64,000 nt of DNA from Thermoplasmatota archaeon. GTDB lineage: Archaea > Thermoplasmatota > Thermoplasmata > Thermoplasmatales > Thermoplasmataceae. This document shows positions 27,866 to 37,633 of this stretch, piece by piece (the first letter of the stretch is position 1; the number at the start of each line of letters is the position of its first letter). A model generated the notes under the pieces. The model had not been told where the DNA came from. It saw nothing but the letters and a program-made list of their open reading frames with translations, and made no database searches. Position numbers and translations under genes: made by a program. The DNA is taken from contig JAMCUL010000010.1 in assembly GCA_023381355.1 (NCBI GenBank), forward strand, positions 1 through 64,000, written 5' to 3'.

Positions 27866-28229
27866 TAAGATTTTTGCATTTCAAAAAACCGCCAAGGCTG
27901 AATGTGTGGGAATCAGTGCTCACATTATTTGTATTGCTATGAATTGAATGGAGCAGGAAAATTCTCAGGTCATCTCAGCAAAAGTCTGATTTAAATAAAA
28001 AGTGAATTTTCCTAGCGAATAGATGCACAAAAAATATGCCTTCTTGATATTATTAATATCTCATGCTATACATTAGCATTATTCCCCTTGGAGTCTTATG
28101 TGCGTCCTGATCTAAAAGTTGCCTTGCCCTCCATCGTAATGAGAGTAGATATTGCCTAAGAAGAGATTTAATTTAAAGGTGCACAACCTGGTCAGAAAAG
28201 TTCAAATACCATAGCTATATATATAAATT
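27866..28229. other. intergenic, no gene seen
   Basis: 364 AT-rich bases. A TATA-like GCTATATATATAAA (28213-28226) ends 4 bases before the next ATG. That is too close for that ATG to be leaderless from it, so another promoter or an internal start (TTG 28245) should be considered. Confidence 0.35.
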
Positions 28230-28877
28230 ATGGTTGAAGAATTTTTGACTAATGAACAAAAGGAGTTCATCGACAATAAGCCATTTGGAAATGCTCCTCA
28301 ATCATTCCCGCAAATGTTTTTGAACAAGAACGAGAAAGTGATATATGAAGGTCGACCTTCAATTGCCTCTTACATTGTAAGACCAATTGTAGTAGGTTTG
28401 ATTTATACGATATTTTTTGGTCTTTCGGTCTTCTTTATCTTGGCAGCAGTTGGAGCTTTTGTAATCGGGCTTATATGGCTTTCGTTTATACTTTTGGTAG
28501 CTCTTGTTTTGCCGCTCATCTTTTCAATCTTGAGATGGAGCAGAACATATTATGCCTTAACAGACAGAAGAGTAACGCATACATATGGTTTATTTAGCAG
28601 GCAGTCAGCTGACATACCTGTTAGCAAGATAATGAGTGTCCTGATGATTCAACCGCTATTCGAGAGAATATTCGGCTATGGAACAATAGTTTTCACCACT
28701 GCGGGTGCAGGTGGAAGCATGCGTCTTAAGAACTTTTACAGAACTGGAGCCGTTGTATGGCGTGCCTCCAAGCAGCCCGTTCAATTGAAGAATTACGTTC
28801 AGGAAGTTCTGGATATTCTTCAAAAGGCCCAGAAGACTCAAGAGTTCAAAGAAATGTCAAAAGCTATGAAAGAGTAA
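28230..28877 (+). CDS. membrane protein with bacterial PH-like (YdbS/DUF304) domain
   Basis: 215 residues. After a polar N-terminus come two close membrane segments (about 54-75 and 81-102). The domain that follows has the usual start YYALTDRRVTHTYGLFSRQSADIPVSKI (about 109-136) of membrane-flanked bPH2 proteins, and GYGTIVFTTAG follows. The function of the family is poorly known; it acts at the cytoplasmic membrane. The C-terminus is helical and charged. ATG 28230 is used here, with TTG 28245 as alternative. Confidence 0.75.
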   Translation: MVEEFLTNEQKEFIDNKPFGNAPQSFPQMFLNKNEKVIYEGRPSIASYIVRPIVVGLIYTIFFGLSVFFILAAVGAFVIGLIWLSFILLVALVLPLIFSILRWSRTYYALTDRRVTHTYGLFSRQSADIPVSKIMSVLMIQPLFERIFGYGTIVFTTAGAGGSMRLKNFYRTGAVVWRASKQPVQLKNYVQEVLDILQKAQKTQEFKEMSKAMKE

Positions 28878-29594
28878 ATCGACGATCATAGTAATCAAAT
28901 TTTATTATTTTTATTATAATAATATTAATTTTTGTAATGCTACCTCAAAGGTTTGTTTTAGTTAAATTGATCATTATTTCGTGTGTGCATTGTGTATTAG
29001 GCCAATGTTTTGTAAAATTGATTTTCATATCCTTTACAGAATACGTGACTAAATCTCTGGAATAATGCCCATAATGGGATGGACAATTATAATTTTTCTA
29101 TTGAAATGTTATGATATTCAGTTTTCTTCTATCGCAGACGGTATGTTTACCTGTGTTTAGAGTAATATAAAGGTATTTTCGATGGGAGTATCATTTCCAG
29201 TCGGTAGTTAGTTCGCTGGCACACCTTAATTTTAGTATTTGCTCTCATTCGATTATGTTTGACACTTTATACGAGAATTTTCAATACTGATGAGGATTTA
29301 AAAATTATAGCCCTTCGGACTTTCATGTGGGAAACGAAAATATAGTCCTAATTTTCATTTTGTTATGTGCAACTTGCAGGATGTATTTTTATTGGCGAAA
29401 TCATAAATGCGTGTTAGAAACCACATTATTTCCTTAATTCTTGTGAGATTTTCTGGGTGTCTGCACGCAAAAATGAGTGATGAGCCAAAATTATTGTCAT
29501 CTGGCAGAGGCACCCTTACTTGTTCACCATAAAAACCCCATCTACAGGTATCTTTCAAGAAATAAAGAAATTAAAAAATTTTGTGAGTTTTGCC
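28878..29594. other. long AT-rich gap without a supported gene
   Basis: 717 bases, very AT-rich, stops in all frames. No RNA gene, repeat or insertion sequence could be recognised by eye. Confidence 0.4.
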
Positions 29595-32500
29595 CTATTT
29601 CGAAATTCTTCTCCAAACCAGTATTCCGATCACAGCAACCACCACGGCTGAAACAGCTCCAATCTCAATGTAGAATGTTGTTGGACTTGATGTTGATTGC
29701 GAGAACTTTATGGTTATTGAGGCACCAGTCCCCTTCATGGTGATATTGCCTGTTCCGTTTGTGACGGAGTAGCCATTAACAGAACCTATGGAATAGTGGT
29801 ATGTACCATTAGGAAGGTATATTGAGAAGCTATTTCCAGTCACATTATGCTCCACTCCATTTAATGTAACTCTCCACATTGTTCCATTCGGAAGACCAAC
29901 TTCATTAAAGGTAACCTTGTATTTCAGCTGTGAAAATGCAACATAAACAGGGACTGGTTTTCCATTTACTTCCACCGGTCCGGCTTTATTTGTGATCGAA
30001 TATCCAATCACAGGATTTACATTGTAATAGTAGGTACCGTTTGGTAAATTCAATGATAACTCTGAACCACTTCCGTTTACAGTTATCGCATATGAACTAT
30101 TGTTAAGTCTTAACGACCATGATGTTCCATTCGGAAGACCAACTTCATTAAAGGTAACCTTGTATTTCAGCTGTGAAAATGCAACATAAACAGGGACTGG
30201 TTTTCCATTTACTTCCACCGGTCCGGCTTTATTTGTGATCGAATATCCAATCACAGGATTTACATTGTAATAGTAGGTACCGTTTGGTAAATTCAATGAT
30301 AACTCTGAACCACTTCCGTTTACAGTTATCGCATATGAACTATTGTTAAGTCTTAACGACCATGATGTTCCTGTTCCAAGACCTGTTTCAATGAAGGTGA
30401 CTCCGTAGGTAACCAAAGAGAATTTTACATAAACTGTTTTTGATGAATTAGCATCTATGGTTCCACCTAGTGCAGTGAACTTTTTATTACCGGTTCCAAC
30501 TGTATAGGAATAATTTCCCTCCTTTAGATTGACTGAATATACAGATCCAGATAACAGTGCCCCAGAAGAGTTCATCCCGGTAATGTTAATGAACCATGTT
30601 CCATTCGCTGGTAGTCCATTTTCTTCAAAACTTACATTATATACCTTGGTCACTGCATAGGAATGGAATATGCTTTCCTGTCCATTATGATTCAAGCCAA
30701 ATATGGTCTGATTTATTGAACTGAATATTATATTAGACTGTGGTTCTGATGTGAGAATAGACGTTATAACTTTTCCATTGCTTGGTGTTATTATGGTAAT
30801 ATTGCCTGTACATGCAAATAAAGACGAACTTTCACTGGAAACATACAGGTAGCCATTTAATGGATCAAAGTAACCACCTAAAACTTCCCCGGATATAGTT
30901 GGGCCCCCACAAAACTTTGATGAGGTTGCATTAAAGATCAAAGTGGTATTATTTTCTTCGTTGCTCACAATAAATTTGCCTTTCTGACCATAAGCAACAA
31001 GTAAATCTGTGCAATAGTACTTTGGAGCTGCATAAAAAGCCTGGTGACCGCTGGAAAGATTCAAGGCATCGATACCTGTGCCATTTGCAATGAGTAGATC
31101 CTGACCATACATTGTTGGTGAAAGCAGAATAGAGTATCCGGAAATTGAATTCTGGGCGCACAGTCCTGTGAAGTTATGCTGGATCAGAATTTCACCTGTG
31201 CTTGAAAGGATATATGAAATACCATTATCTGGATTCGTATAGTTAAAACCGAATATGTATATGTCCTGGGAATTTATGGATTGTGTTATTGCAAAGTCAG
31301 TATTCTTTAAATAAGGAATGGTAATATTTTCTATTATGGCAAGAGTCTTTCCATTTATTATGGTGAGATTCCCTGTGCCTCTGTCACTGACATAGAGGTG
31401 GCCATTTCCCGGGTCATAATATGCACAGGCGGGAAAAGAATCAGGGCCGAGGGTGATGTTTTTCAGATACCGACCAGTTGTTATGTTGTAGGGCACAATG
31501 AGACCCTTGTTCTGGATAATCGAAAAGATTATGTTGGAACTGTTGTCTACAGCCAGGTCTGTTGGGAAACAACCTCCAGTCAATATGTTATTGTACCCTT
31601 TATTCTGTTCTCCCATGGATGGGTTTAACGATTTAAGTGGTTCCAAGAGCGATAAATTTCTGGGGCTTTCGTATTCTATGATATAAGTTTCTGTGAAACC
31701 ATTTACATTTATTCTCTTGTAATCTGGCAAAGGTATGTATCCGTTAGATGTATCACCGAAGGACACCATAAAAGTGCCATTTTGAATAGGGACAACAATT
31801 GAAGACATATTTGTGGTGTATTCTGTAAAATTGGTAGAATTCATGTACAGGTTAAGCGTCCAGTCAGTTCCCTTGGGGAGGCCAAGTTCTTCAAAAGTCG
31901 TATCGGTTTTTGCCTGAACAAATGAGACATTTATGACTACATTACTGTTTTTCACTGTTAACGTACCTTTGTTTTGCAGCGCCTGGTATCCTGGATCATC
32001 AGAATATACAGTATAGTTATAAACTCCAGGCACAAGAGAATAGTTGTAATATAACGACGCTGATATTGCATTGTTGCCCAGTGTATCTATAAGGTTAGGG
32101 ATATTTATTCCCCAATCTCCTCCAGGTGGGATTCCATTTTCCTTGAACACTACCTTGTGCAAGGCGAACGAATATGGGATGCCAGCTCCATCAGGGGTTG
32201 AATTGAATTCCATTATGTACCTGAAATTATTGATCTGAGGAAAATCATTACTCTGGAAACCAAGTGTCAAGTTCAATTCCTGTGAACTTCCTACGTTTAA
32301 ACTCTTGCTAGACGAGTTCTGGAAAAGATTGTCCAGGGTACCTCTTACATACGAATCATTTATAAAACCAGTTCCGAAAACATGATAATCCTTGATGTTC
32401 GCGGACTTGGAATAGTTGTAATAATACAGAGCTTCATTGTATAAAGTAAGCCCAAACCCATTTGTCTGGTTTTCTGTCCATCCAGAAGTAAAAACAGGCG

Positions 32501-33242
32501 CGGTACTATCCATTCCTCCTTTTCCAAACCCAACACCTCCAAGAGCGTAACCTGTGCTATCATTAGTCTGTGGTGAGTTCATAATTCCATAGGCCTCAAC
32601 GCATGATGGATGTGGAAATTGCAATCTGGATGTTATATATGAGTTGGATGCGGTGAATCTTATCCCATTGTCTACTGCGTAATTGGCGTTCAAAGCCTTC
32701 CATTTGGCGGTGTCAAGGTTTGTTCCGGCAAAGTTGTCATAAAAGTTGAATATGTGTGAGCCGTCATCGTACAGTCCATACACATTCGTGAGCTGCGGTG
32801 CCTCACCTATGGAGTAATTATTCAGGATGTTTGTTCCAAACTGTGCTTCTTCCATATAGATTTGCATGTAATCATGCGCGGGTATACTTTGATTTATTCT
32901 TAACCAATAGGATGTGTTAAAAGCCTGGTTACTGTTTCCAGATTGAAGCCACGATGGTATCAGAGTTGTGCCATTAATCATGAAAAATATATTTGAAAGA
33001 TTTGGATTTTCACCGGGATACAAGGAACTGTTTACAATTATATGCTCATCAAAATTTGACGGGGTTGGAATTGACAAATTGTTTATGATAAAAAATTCTG
33101 TTAACGTTTGATAGTTAAAACTAATGTCGTTACTTGTCAAAGTTTTGTTCTCATTTCCCTGTGGAGAAAACACGGCCAGTGCAGCGAACAGCATACATGA
33201 GCACACTAGAATCGCAAAAACTTTTTTAAGATTTTTATACAT
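29595..33242 (-). CDS. large anchored surface protein with propeller and tandem repeats
   Basis: 1215 residues. Signal peptide at about 8-27. The N-terminal third has a DUF2341/concanavalin-like look (FYDNFAGTNLDTAKWKA near 178-194). Two 'F.E.GLP.G..W' units follow. The middle has YVTN-type propeller phrases (NGHLYVSDRGTGNLTIINGKT). The C-terminal third carries about four further units of the VTFNEVGLPNGTSW kind, and the last helix (about 1192-1211) with RRISK tail anchors it. Two of the units are identical over 81 residues and at the DNA level. The protein contains dozens of N-x-S/T sequons. It is likely an S-layer-associated or adhesive protein; no catalytic motif is seen. Confidence 0.8.
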   Translation of the reverse strand: MYKNLKKVFAILVCSCMLFAALAVFSPQGNENKTLTSNDISFNYQTLTEFFIINNLSIPTPSNFDEHIIVNSSLYPGENPNLSNIFFMINGTTLIPSWLQSGNSNQAFNTSYWLRINQSIPAHDYMQIYMEEAQFGTNILNNYSIGEAPQLTNVYGLYDDGSHIFNFYDNFAGTNLDTAKWKALNANYAVDNGIRFTASNSYITSRLQFPHPSCVEAYGIMNSPQTNDSTGYALGGVGFGKGGMDSTAPVFTSGWTENQTNGFGLTLYNEALYYYNYSKSANIKDYHVFGTGFINDSYVRGTLDNLFQNSSSKSLNVGSSQELNLTLGFQSNDFPQINNFRYIMEFNSTPDGAGIPYSFALHKVVFKENGIPPGGDWGINIPNLIDTLGNNAISASLYYNYSLVPGVYNYTVYSDDPGYQALQNKGTLTVKNSNVVINVSFVQAKTDTTFEELGLPKGTDWTLNLYMNSTNFTEYTTNMSSIVVPIQNGTFMVSFGDTSNGYIPLPDYKRINVNGFTETYIIEYESPRNLSLLEPLKSLNPSMGEQNKGYNNILTGGCFPTDLAVDNSSNIIFSIIQNKGLIVPYNITTGRYLKNITLGPDSFPACAYYDPGNGHLYVSDRGTGNLTIINGKTLAIIENITIPYLKNTDFAITQSINSQDIYIFGFNYTNPDNGISYILSSTGEILIQHNFTGLCAQNSISGYSILLSPTMYGQDLLIANGTGIDALNLSSGHQAFYAAPKYYCTDLLVAYGQKGKFIVSNEENNTTLIFNATSSKFCGGPTISGEVLGGYFDPLNGYLYVSSESSSLFACTGNITIITPSNGKVITSILTSEPQSNIIFSSINQTIFGLNHNGQESIFHSYAVTKVYNVSFEENGLPANGTWFINITGMNSSGALLSGSVYSVNLKEGNYSYTVGTGNKKFTALGGTIDANSSKTVYVKFSLVTYGVTFIETGLGTGTSWSLRLNNSSYAITVNGSGSELSLNLPNGTYYYNVNPVIGYSITNKAGPVEVNGKPVPVYVAFSQLKYKVTFNEVGLPNGTSWSLRLNNSSYAITVNGSGSELSLNLPNGTYYYNVNPVIGYSITNKAGPVEVNGKPVPVYVAFSQLKYKVTFNEVGLPNGTMWRVTLNGVEHNVTGNSFSIYLPNGTYHYSIGSVNGYSVTNGTGNITMKGTGASITIKFSQSTSSPTTFYIEIGAVSAVVVAVIGILVWRRISK
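29881..30366. repeat. perfect tandem duplication, 2 x 243 bp
   Basis: Copy 1 is 29881-30123 and copy 2 is 30124-30366. By eye they are identical base for base, so the copy is very recent or kept identical by conversion. The unit is 81 codons and keeps the reading frame of the surface-protein gene. Confidence 0.9.
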
Positions 33243-33682
33243 AAAAGTTTACGATATTTCAATATATAAATATTATGTATCACATAAAACTAAATATTGT
33301 TTAAAAATAGTTATTGGTGAAAATTTTCTATCAGATCATAGTGTAAGTAAAAAAAGAGCAAGGAATAATGTGATTTTTAAAAACTCATCTCGCTGAACTG
33401 ATCCTATAAGATTAGAAAATCTCTATTAAACCGGTTAGTAGAGAGGAATTTGAGCAACAGCATGGCAGAAACACCACACTTCAGGGATGTGGTTGAAACC
33501 GCAGTTAGAAACGAGAAGTTCCTGACTGACAGGATTAGAGGCAAGTGACTATCACTGAGTGCTGAATTCTATTCTGGAAATGAACTTCAGGCAGGTGAAG
33601 AATATTTGGTCTGATATTAAGTGCATTAGATGGTTGAAATGACAAGGAAAAGGGAGCGCTTGCATGTTACTAAGTCCATTTT
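33243..33682. other. decayed region, possible mobile-element remnant
   Basis: No complete gene. A 28-codon frame at 33462-33548 (+) reads like the middle of a DDE transposase (DVVETAVRNEKFLTDRIRGK), and loose coding-like pieces follow in other frames. The similarity is weak and no inverted repeats were found. Confidence 0.25.
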
Positions 33683-34123
33683 TCAGCCAGTGTACTGAAG
33701 GTTCGTTTCGACCCGATTAGTAATTCTATAATGAAGAACGAAATTGCTGCAGACCAGAGCACCAGATAGAGAGCAAATATGAATGAAATGGCGTTGAGGG
33801 AAATGTTGAGATTGGATTGCATGCTTGTCGATCGAGAACAAAATCCGGTGCAAAGACATATAAAGCCATGCAGCAGAAATGTATCGGGCAAGTTTCAGCA
33901 CTATGAATGTATGAAGATCAACCTTAAAGAAATTACCACTGACACGGATACCAGCATTACCTTCCTGGTCGTAACCCTGCCCGTGCTCCCGATTATTTGC
34001 TTCATCAGCCATCACACTCCGTCTCCATCTTAATATGAAAAAAAATAGGACAGGGATCACCAACCCCGCCAACAAACCAGTGAAAAATCTGGTCATGAAC
34101 TCATATAACAGAATTGTGCTCAT
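33683..34123 (-). CDS. small membrane protein, possibly frameshifted
   Basis: 146 codons. The first 35 residues form one membrane helix followed by RWRR, as in a genuine small membrane protein. The rest (Cys-, His- and Ile-rich) looks like out-of-frame sequence, so the gene may be truncated or frameshifted near residue 65. It starts 15 bases after the stop of the fragment at 34139-34324, the same order as the pair at 3-501. Confidence 0.3.
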   Translation of the reverse strand: MSTILLYEFMTRFFTGLLAGLVIPVLFFFILRWRRSVMADEANNREHGQGYDQEGNAGIRVSGNFFKVDLHTFIVLKLARYISAAWLYMSLHRILFSIDKHAIQSQHFPQRHFIHICSLSGALVCSNFVLHYRITNRVETNLQYTG

Positions 34124-34138
34124 GTTTCCACACTATGG

Positions 34139-34324
34139 CTACACACCCATCCAAGCAGTCCAGTCAGGGGCAGAAGCACTTTCCCAGTTGGTCTGTCCAT
34201 AATCGTTTGCAAATTTCTCCCAGTAGTATATGAAAATATCTGCGTTAAACACTGTCGGAAGTCCTGGCGATGACCCTATGTTGTAAGCACCTTCATAATA
34301 AAATATATTAAAGGAGATTCCCAA
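34139..34324 (-). pseudogene. C-terminal-like fragment of a secreted protein
   Basis: 61 codons rich in Tyr, Trp, Asn and Ala, ending in WTAWMGV. No signal peptide and no recognisable domain start, so it reads like the end of a longer extracellular protein whose front is gone. Not assignable to a family by eye. Confidence 0.3.
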
Positions 34325-34581
34325 AAGAGGTTTCGTTTTTAGAAAGGGAAAAAATGACCATGTGCTAATTCAGAGCAGGAATGATCATAGACACATTTTT
34401 GTCCCGTTTAACAGGCAACCAAAGTGATTTAAGAGCCATCATTCAGTAATCCGGTTTCACCATAGAATAGTTTGTTAATTCATTATAACAAACACAACCT
34501 TTCATCCTTATCTATCCATCTGATAATTTAATGGAATATCTGTCCATCTATTGGAAAATACGACTTACCTATAAATGCAAA

Positions 34582-34656
34582 TGGGGCTGACCGGATTCGA
34601 ACCGGTGACCTCCCGGTTATCAGCCGGGTGCTCCAACCATGCTAAGCTACAGCCCC
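34582..34656 (-). tRNA. tRNA-Ile (GAU)
   Basis: Reverse complement folds as a tRNA. The acceptor stem is GGGGCTG/CAGCCCC with discriminator A at 34582. The anticodon stem is CCCGG/CCGGG around loop CTGATAA (anticodon GAT), and the T arm is CCGGTTCGAATCCGG. No intron and no encoded CCA. An AT-rich box A candidate lies at about 34676-34692. Confidence 0.95.
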
Positions 34657-34792
34657 AATCCCAACTGCATTTTTCATAAAGTAATAAAAGTTTCGAAACA
34701 AACCAATTGGATAATTACACACTATTTCTGACAGGAATGGAGAGCCTTATAAAAAGAGATAATTTAGTATATATTGAAAAAATATAACCCCA

Positions 34793-35662
34793 GTGACTTT
34801 AAGGCCGGATTATGTAAAAGTAAAGCTTCCAGGTGGAGAGAACTTCAATCAAATAAATCACTTGATGAGGGAATCCTCTCTCCATACAGTTTGCGAGGAG
34901 GCGAGGTGTCCAAATCTTTCAGAATGCTGGGATTCTGGAACTGCCACTTTCATGATTCTTGGCAAGAACTGCTCAAGAGGTTGCCGATTCTGTTCCGTGA
35001 CACATGGAGGAATGGAGCCTCTTGATCCGGATGAACCTCAGAAAGTAAGAGATTCAGTGAGGAGCATGGGCTTGAAGTATGCGGTGATAACTTCTGTAGA
35101 TCGTGATGATCTCCCAGATCAGGGTGCAGGACATTATTCGGAAACGATAATGGAGATTAAGTCTCTTAATGTTCTTGTGGAGGCACTTATTCCAGATTTT
35201 CAGGGACGGGAAGATCTACTGGATATCATATTGAAGTCACCACCAGATGTCCTTGCGCACAATGTTGAAACTGTCAGGAGACTCACGCCAAAGATAAGGG
35301 ATGCAAGGGCAGGATATGATCGGTCACTTAAAGTATTGAAATACATGAAGAATAGGAACCCTGATCTGACGACAAAATCGTCCATAATGCTTGGTCATGG
35401 CGAGACGGATGAGGAAGTTGAAGAGACTATGGATGATCTTAGAGAAGTTGGCGTAGACATATTAACTATAGGCCAATATCTCAGGCCATCACATAAGCAA
35501 ATAGAAGTTTTCCAGTATTCCCCGATGGAAAGGTTCAAGAAGATGGAGGATGAGGGGTACAAAAGGGGATTCAGGTTCGTGGCCTCCGGTCCCCTTGTGA
35601 GGACATCATACAGGGCATTTGAGGGATGGGCCATGAAAAATATTACGCTAAATGAGAGGTGA
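34793..35662 (+). CDS. lipA: lipoyl synthase
   Basis: 289 residues, normal length. This radical-SAM enzyme inserts two sulfurs into the octanoyl chain on E2. The auxiliary cluster Cys are at 34, 39 and 45 (CEEARCPNLSEC), the radical-SAM CxxxCxxC is at 60-67 (CSRGCRFC), and the C-terminal SSY-type motif appears as VRTSYRAF. The GTG start lies 26 bases after a TATA-like TTTAGTATATATT (34764-34776), so it is leaderless and opens the operon. It overlaps the region just before E1alpha. Confidence 0.95.
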   Translation: MTLRPDYVKVKLPGGENFNQINHLMRESSLHTVCEEARCPNLSECWDSGTATFMILGKNCSRGCRFCSVTHGGMEPLDPDEPQKVRDSVRSMGLKYAVITSVDRDDLPDQGAGHYSETIMEIKSLNVLVEALIPDFQGREDLLDIILKSPPDVLAHNVETVRRLTPKIRDARAGYDRSLKVLKYMKNRNPDLTTKSSIMLGHGETDEEVEETMDDLREVGVDILTIGQYLRPSHKQIEVFQYSPMERFKKMEDEGYKRGFRFVASGPLVRTSYRAFEGWAMKNITLNER

Positions 35663-35669
35663 GAAGGTT

Positions 35670-36662
35670 ATGGATGAGAAAGAGATGTTTGTAAACGCAT
35701 ATAAAACAATGGTCCTGGCAAGGACTCTGGATAGAAAGATAGTTACAGCTCAGAGACAGGGCAGGGTTGGATTCTATACACCAACAATGGGTCAGGAAGC
35801 CCTCCAGGTCGGTCTCTCGATGGCCCTGGAAAAAGATGATCTCATATACGAATATTACAGGGATGTACCGTTTATGCTTCACAGGGGGGTACCTCTTGAG
35901 ACGCTGATAGACCAGATAATGGGAAACAGCATGGATAATGAAAAGGGAAGACAGATGCCATCACACTACAGTGCAAAGGATTACAACTTCATGTCAGTGC
36001 AGAGTCCAGTGGCTACAAATCTTCCACTGGCTGTTGGGGCAGGATATGCCATAAAATACAGAAAAAAGAAGAACATAGTTGTGACTACATTTGGTGATGG
36101 CTCCACATCCACTCCGGATTTTCACGCCGCAATGAACCTTGCCGCAGTATTCGATATTCCCGTTGTGTTTCTCTGTGAAAACAATAAATGGGCAATTTCC
36201 CTTCCAGTTGAGAAACAGACCAGGGTCGAAATATGGAAGAAGGCTGAAGCATATGGAATGAAGGGAGTGAAAGTTGATGGAAACGATCTCTTTGCCATGT
36301 ATGAGGTATCGAAGGCAGAGGTTGAAAGGACAAGGACAACCGGTGAACCAGTGCTAATAGAAGCTGTCAGTTACAGGATGGGACCGCATTCAACATCTGA
36401 TGATCCATCAAAATACAGAACTGACACAATTAAGGACGGTTCAGACGGCGATCCAATAGTTATTGCGGAAAAAAAGATGAAGGAGAAGGGTTACCTTACG
36501 GATGCCGATATCGAAAAGATAAAGAATGACGCAAAGGAGCTTGTTGACAGGAAGTTTGAGGAGCGGGAAAAAGTCCCACCCCCAAAACCTGAGACAATGT
36601 TCCTGGATGTTTACGAAAAGCCAACATGGATAATCGAGGAAGAAAAGGAGGAGATACTATGA
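35670..36662 (+). CDS. 2-oxoacid dehydrogenase E1 component, alpha subunit
   Basis: 330 residues. The decarboxylase subunit, with the TPP motif TFGDGSTSTPDFHAAMNLA about residues 132-150 and the regulatory-type loop MGPHSTSDDP about 237-246. By sequence it belongs to the branched-chain/pyruvate E1 group; a branched-chain-type complex is known from Thermoplasma. The frame opens at 35652, but the Shine-Dalgarno run GAGGTGA (35655-35661) fits ATG 35670. Confidence 0.92.
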   Translation: MDEKEMFVNAYKTMVLARTLDRKIVTAQRQGRVGFYTPTMGQEALQVGLSMALEKDDLIYEYYRDVPFMLHRGVPLETLIDQIMGNSMDNEKGRQMPSHYSAKDYNFMSVQSPVATNLPLAVGAGYAIKYRKKKNIVVTTFGDGSTSTPDFHAAMNLAAVFDIPVVFLCENNKWAISLPVEKQTRVEIWKKAEAYGMKGVKVDGNDLFAMYEVSKAEVERTRTTGEPVLIEAVSYRMGPHSTSDDPSKYRTDTIKDGSDGDPIVIAEKKMKEKGYLTDADIEKIKNDAKELVDRKFEEREKVPPPKPETMFLDVYEKPTWIIEEEKEEIL

Positions 36663-37633
36663 GTTCAAAGCAATTGAATATGGTTCAGGCAATTAATTCA
36701 ACCCTTGATTCCTTCATGTCTAGGGACGACTCAATTATCCTCCTTGGAGAAGATATAGGAAAAGATGGGGGAGTTTTCAGGGTTACTGAAGGGCTGCAGG
36801 CAAAATATGGTACAGAAAGGGTGATCGACATGCCTCTTGTAGAACTCGGTATTGTGGGAATGGCCATAGGAATGGCTGTTAGCGGGCTTAGACCCGTACC
36901 TGAAATTCAGTTTCAGGATTTCATATTTACTGCATTTGACCAGCTTGTCAATCAGGCGGCAAAGATGAGATACAGAAGTGGCGGCAGTTACACAGTTCCA
37001 ATGGTTCTTCGAACGCCATATGGCGGTGGTATAAAGGGCGGGCTATATCACTCCCAGAGCGGTGAAGCCTATTTTGCACACACTGCGGGTCTTACTGTGA
37101 TATCTCCATCAAATCCTTATGATGCAAAGGGTCTCCTGTCTGCAAGCATGAAGTCCAACGATCCCATAATATTCCTGGAGCCAAAGCGTCTGTACAGGAG
37201 CATAAAGTCAGATGTTCCGGATGAGGATTTTGAAATCCCGATTGGGAAAGCATCCCTGGTTCATGAGGGAGATGACATCACTTTTGTCACATATGGATCA
37301 ATGGTTCCTCTTGTTGTAAACACGGTGTCAAAGAATAATCTGAATGCCGATGTTATAGATCTGAGAACCATTATGCCCTATGACGGAGAGACCATCTTAA
37401 ATTCAGTTAAGAAAACCGGCAAGGTAATAATCGTACATGAAGCACCAAGGACACTGGGAATGGGTGCAGAAATTTCTGCATTCATTTCAGAACGGGCCAT
37501 AGATTACCTCATGGGGCCAATCCTCAGGGTCACAGGTCCTGATATCCCATTCCCATACAGGCTTGAGGATTATTATATGCCAAATGAGACCAGAATTTTA
37601 AAGGCTGTTAAGAAATTACAGGAGTATAAGTGA
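36659..37633 (+). CDS. 2-oxoacid dehydrogenase E1 component, beta subunit
   Basis: 324 residues. Carries GEDIGKDGGVFRVTEGL (about 32-48), the VELGIVGMAIG loop and C-terminal LRVTGPDIPFPY typical of E1beta. It forms an alpha2beta2 tetramer with the previous gene. Although the frame opens at 36626, the AAGGAGGAGAT run just upstream and the ATGA overlap with the E1alpha stop fix the start at 36659. Confidence 0.93.
   Translation: MSSKQLNMVQAINSTLDSFMSRDDSIILLGEDIGKDGGVFRVTEGLQAKYGTERVIDMPLVELGIVGMAIGMAVSGLRPVPEIQFQDFIFTAFDQLVNQAAKMRYRSGGSYTVPMVLRTPYGGGIKGGLYHSQSGEAYFAHTAGLTVISPSNPYDAKGLLSASMKSNDPIIFLEPKRLYRSIKSDVPDEDFEIPIGKASLVHEGDDITFVTYGSMVPLVVNTVSKNNLNADVIDLRTIMPYDGETILNSVKKTGKVIIVHEAPRTLGMGAEISAFISERAIDYLMGPILRVTGPDIPFPYRLEDYYMPNETRILKAVKKLQEYK

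Noticed and set aside
33462-33548. Transposase gene or insertion sequence
   Set aside because: Only a 28-codon piece with weak transposase-like wording; no inverted terminal repeats, target duplication or catalytic residues could be found.
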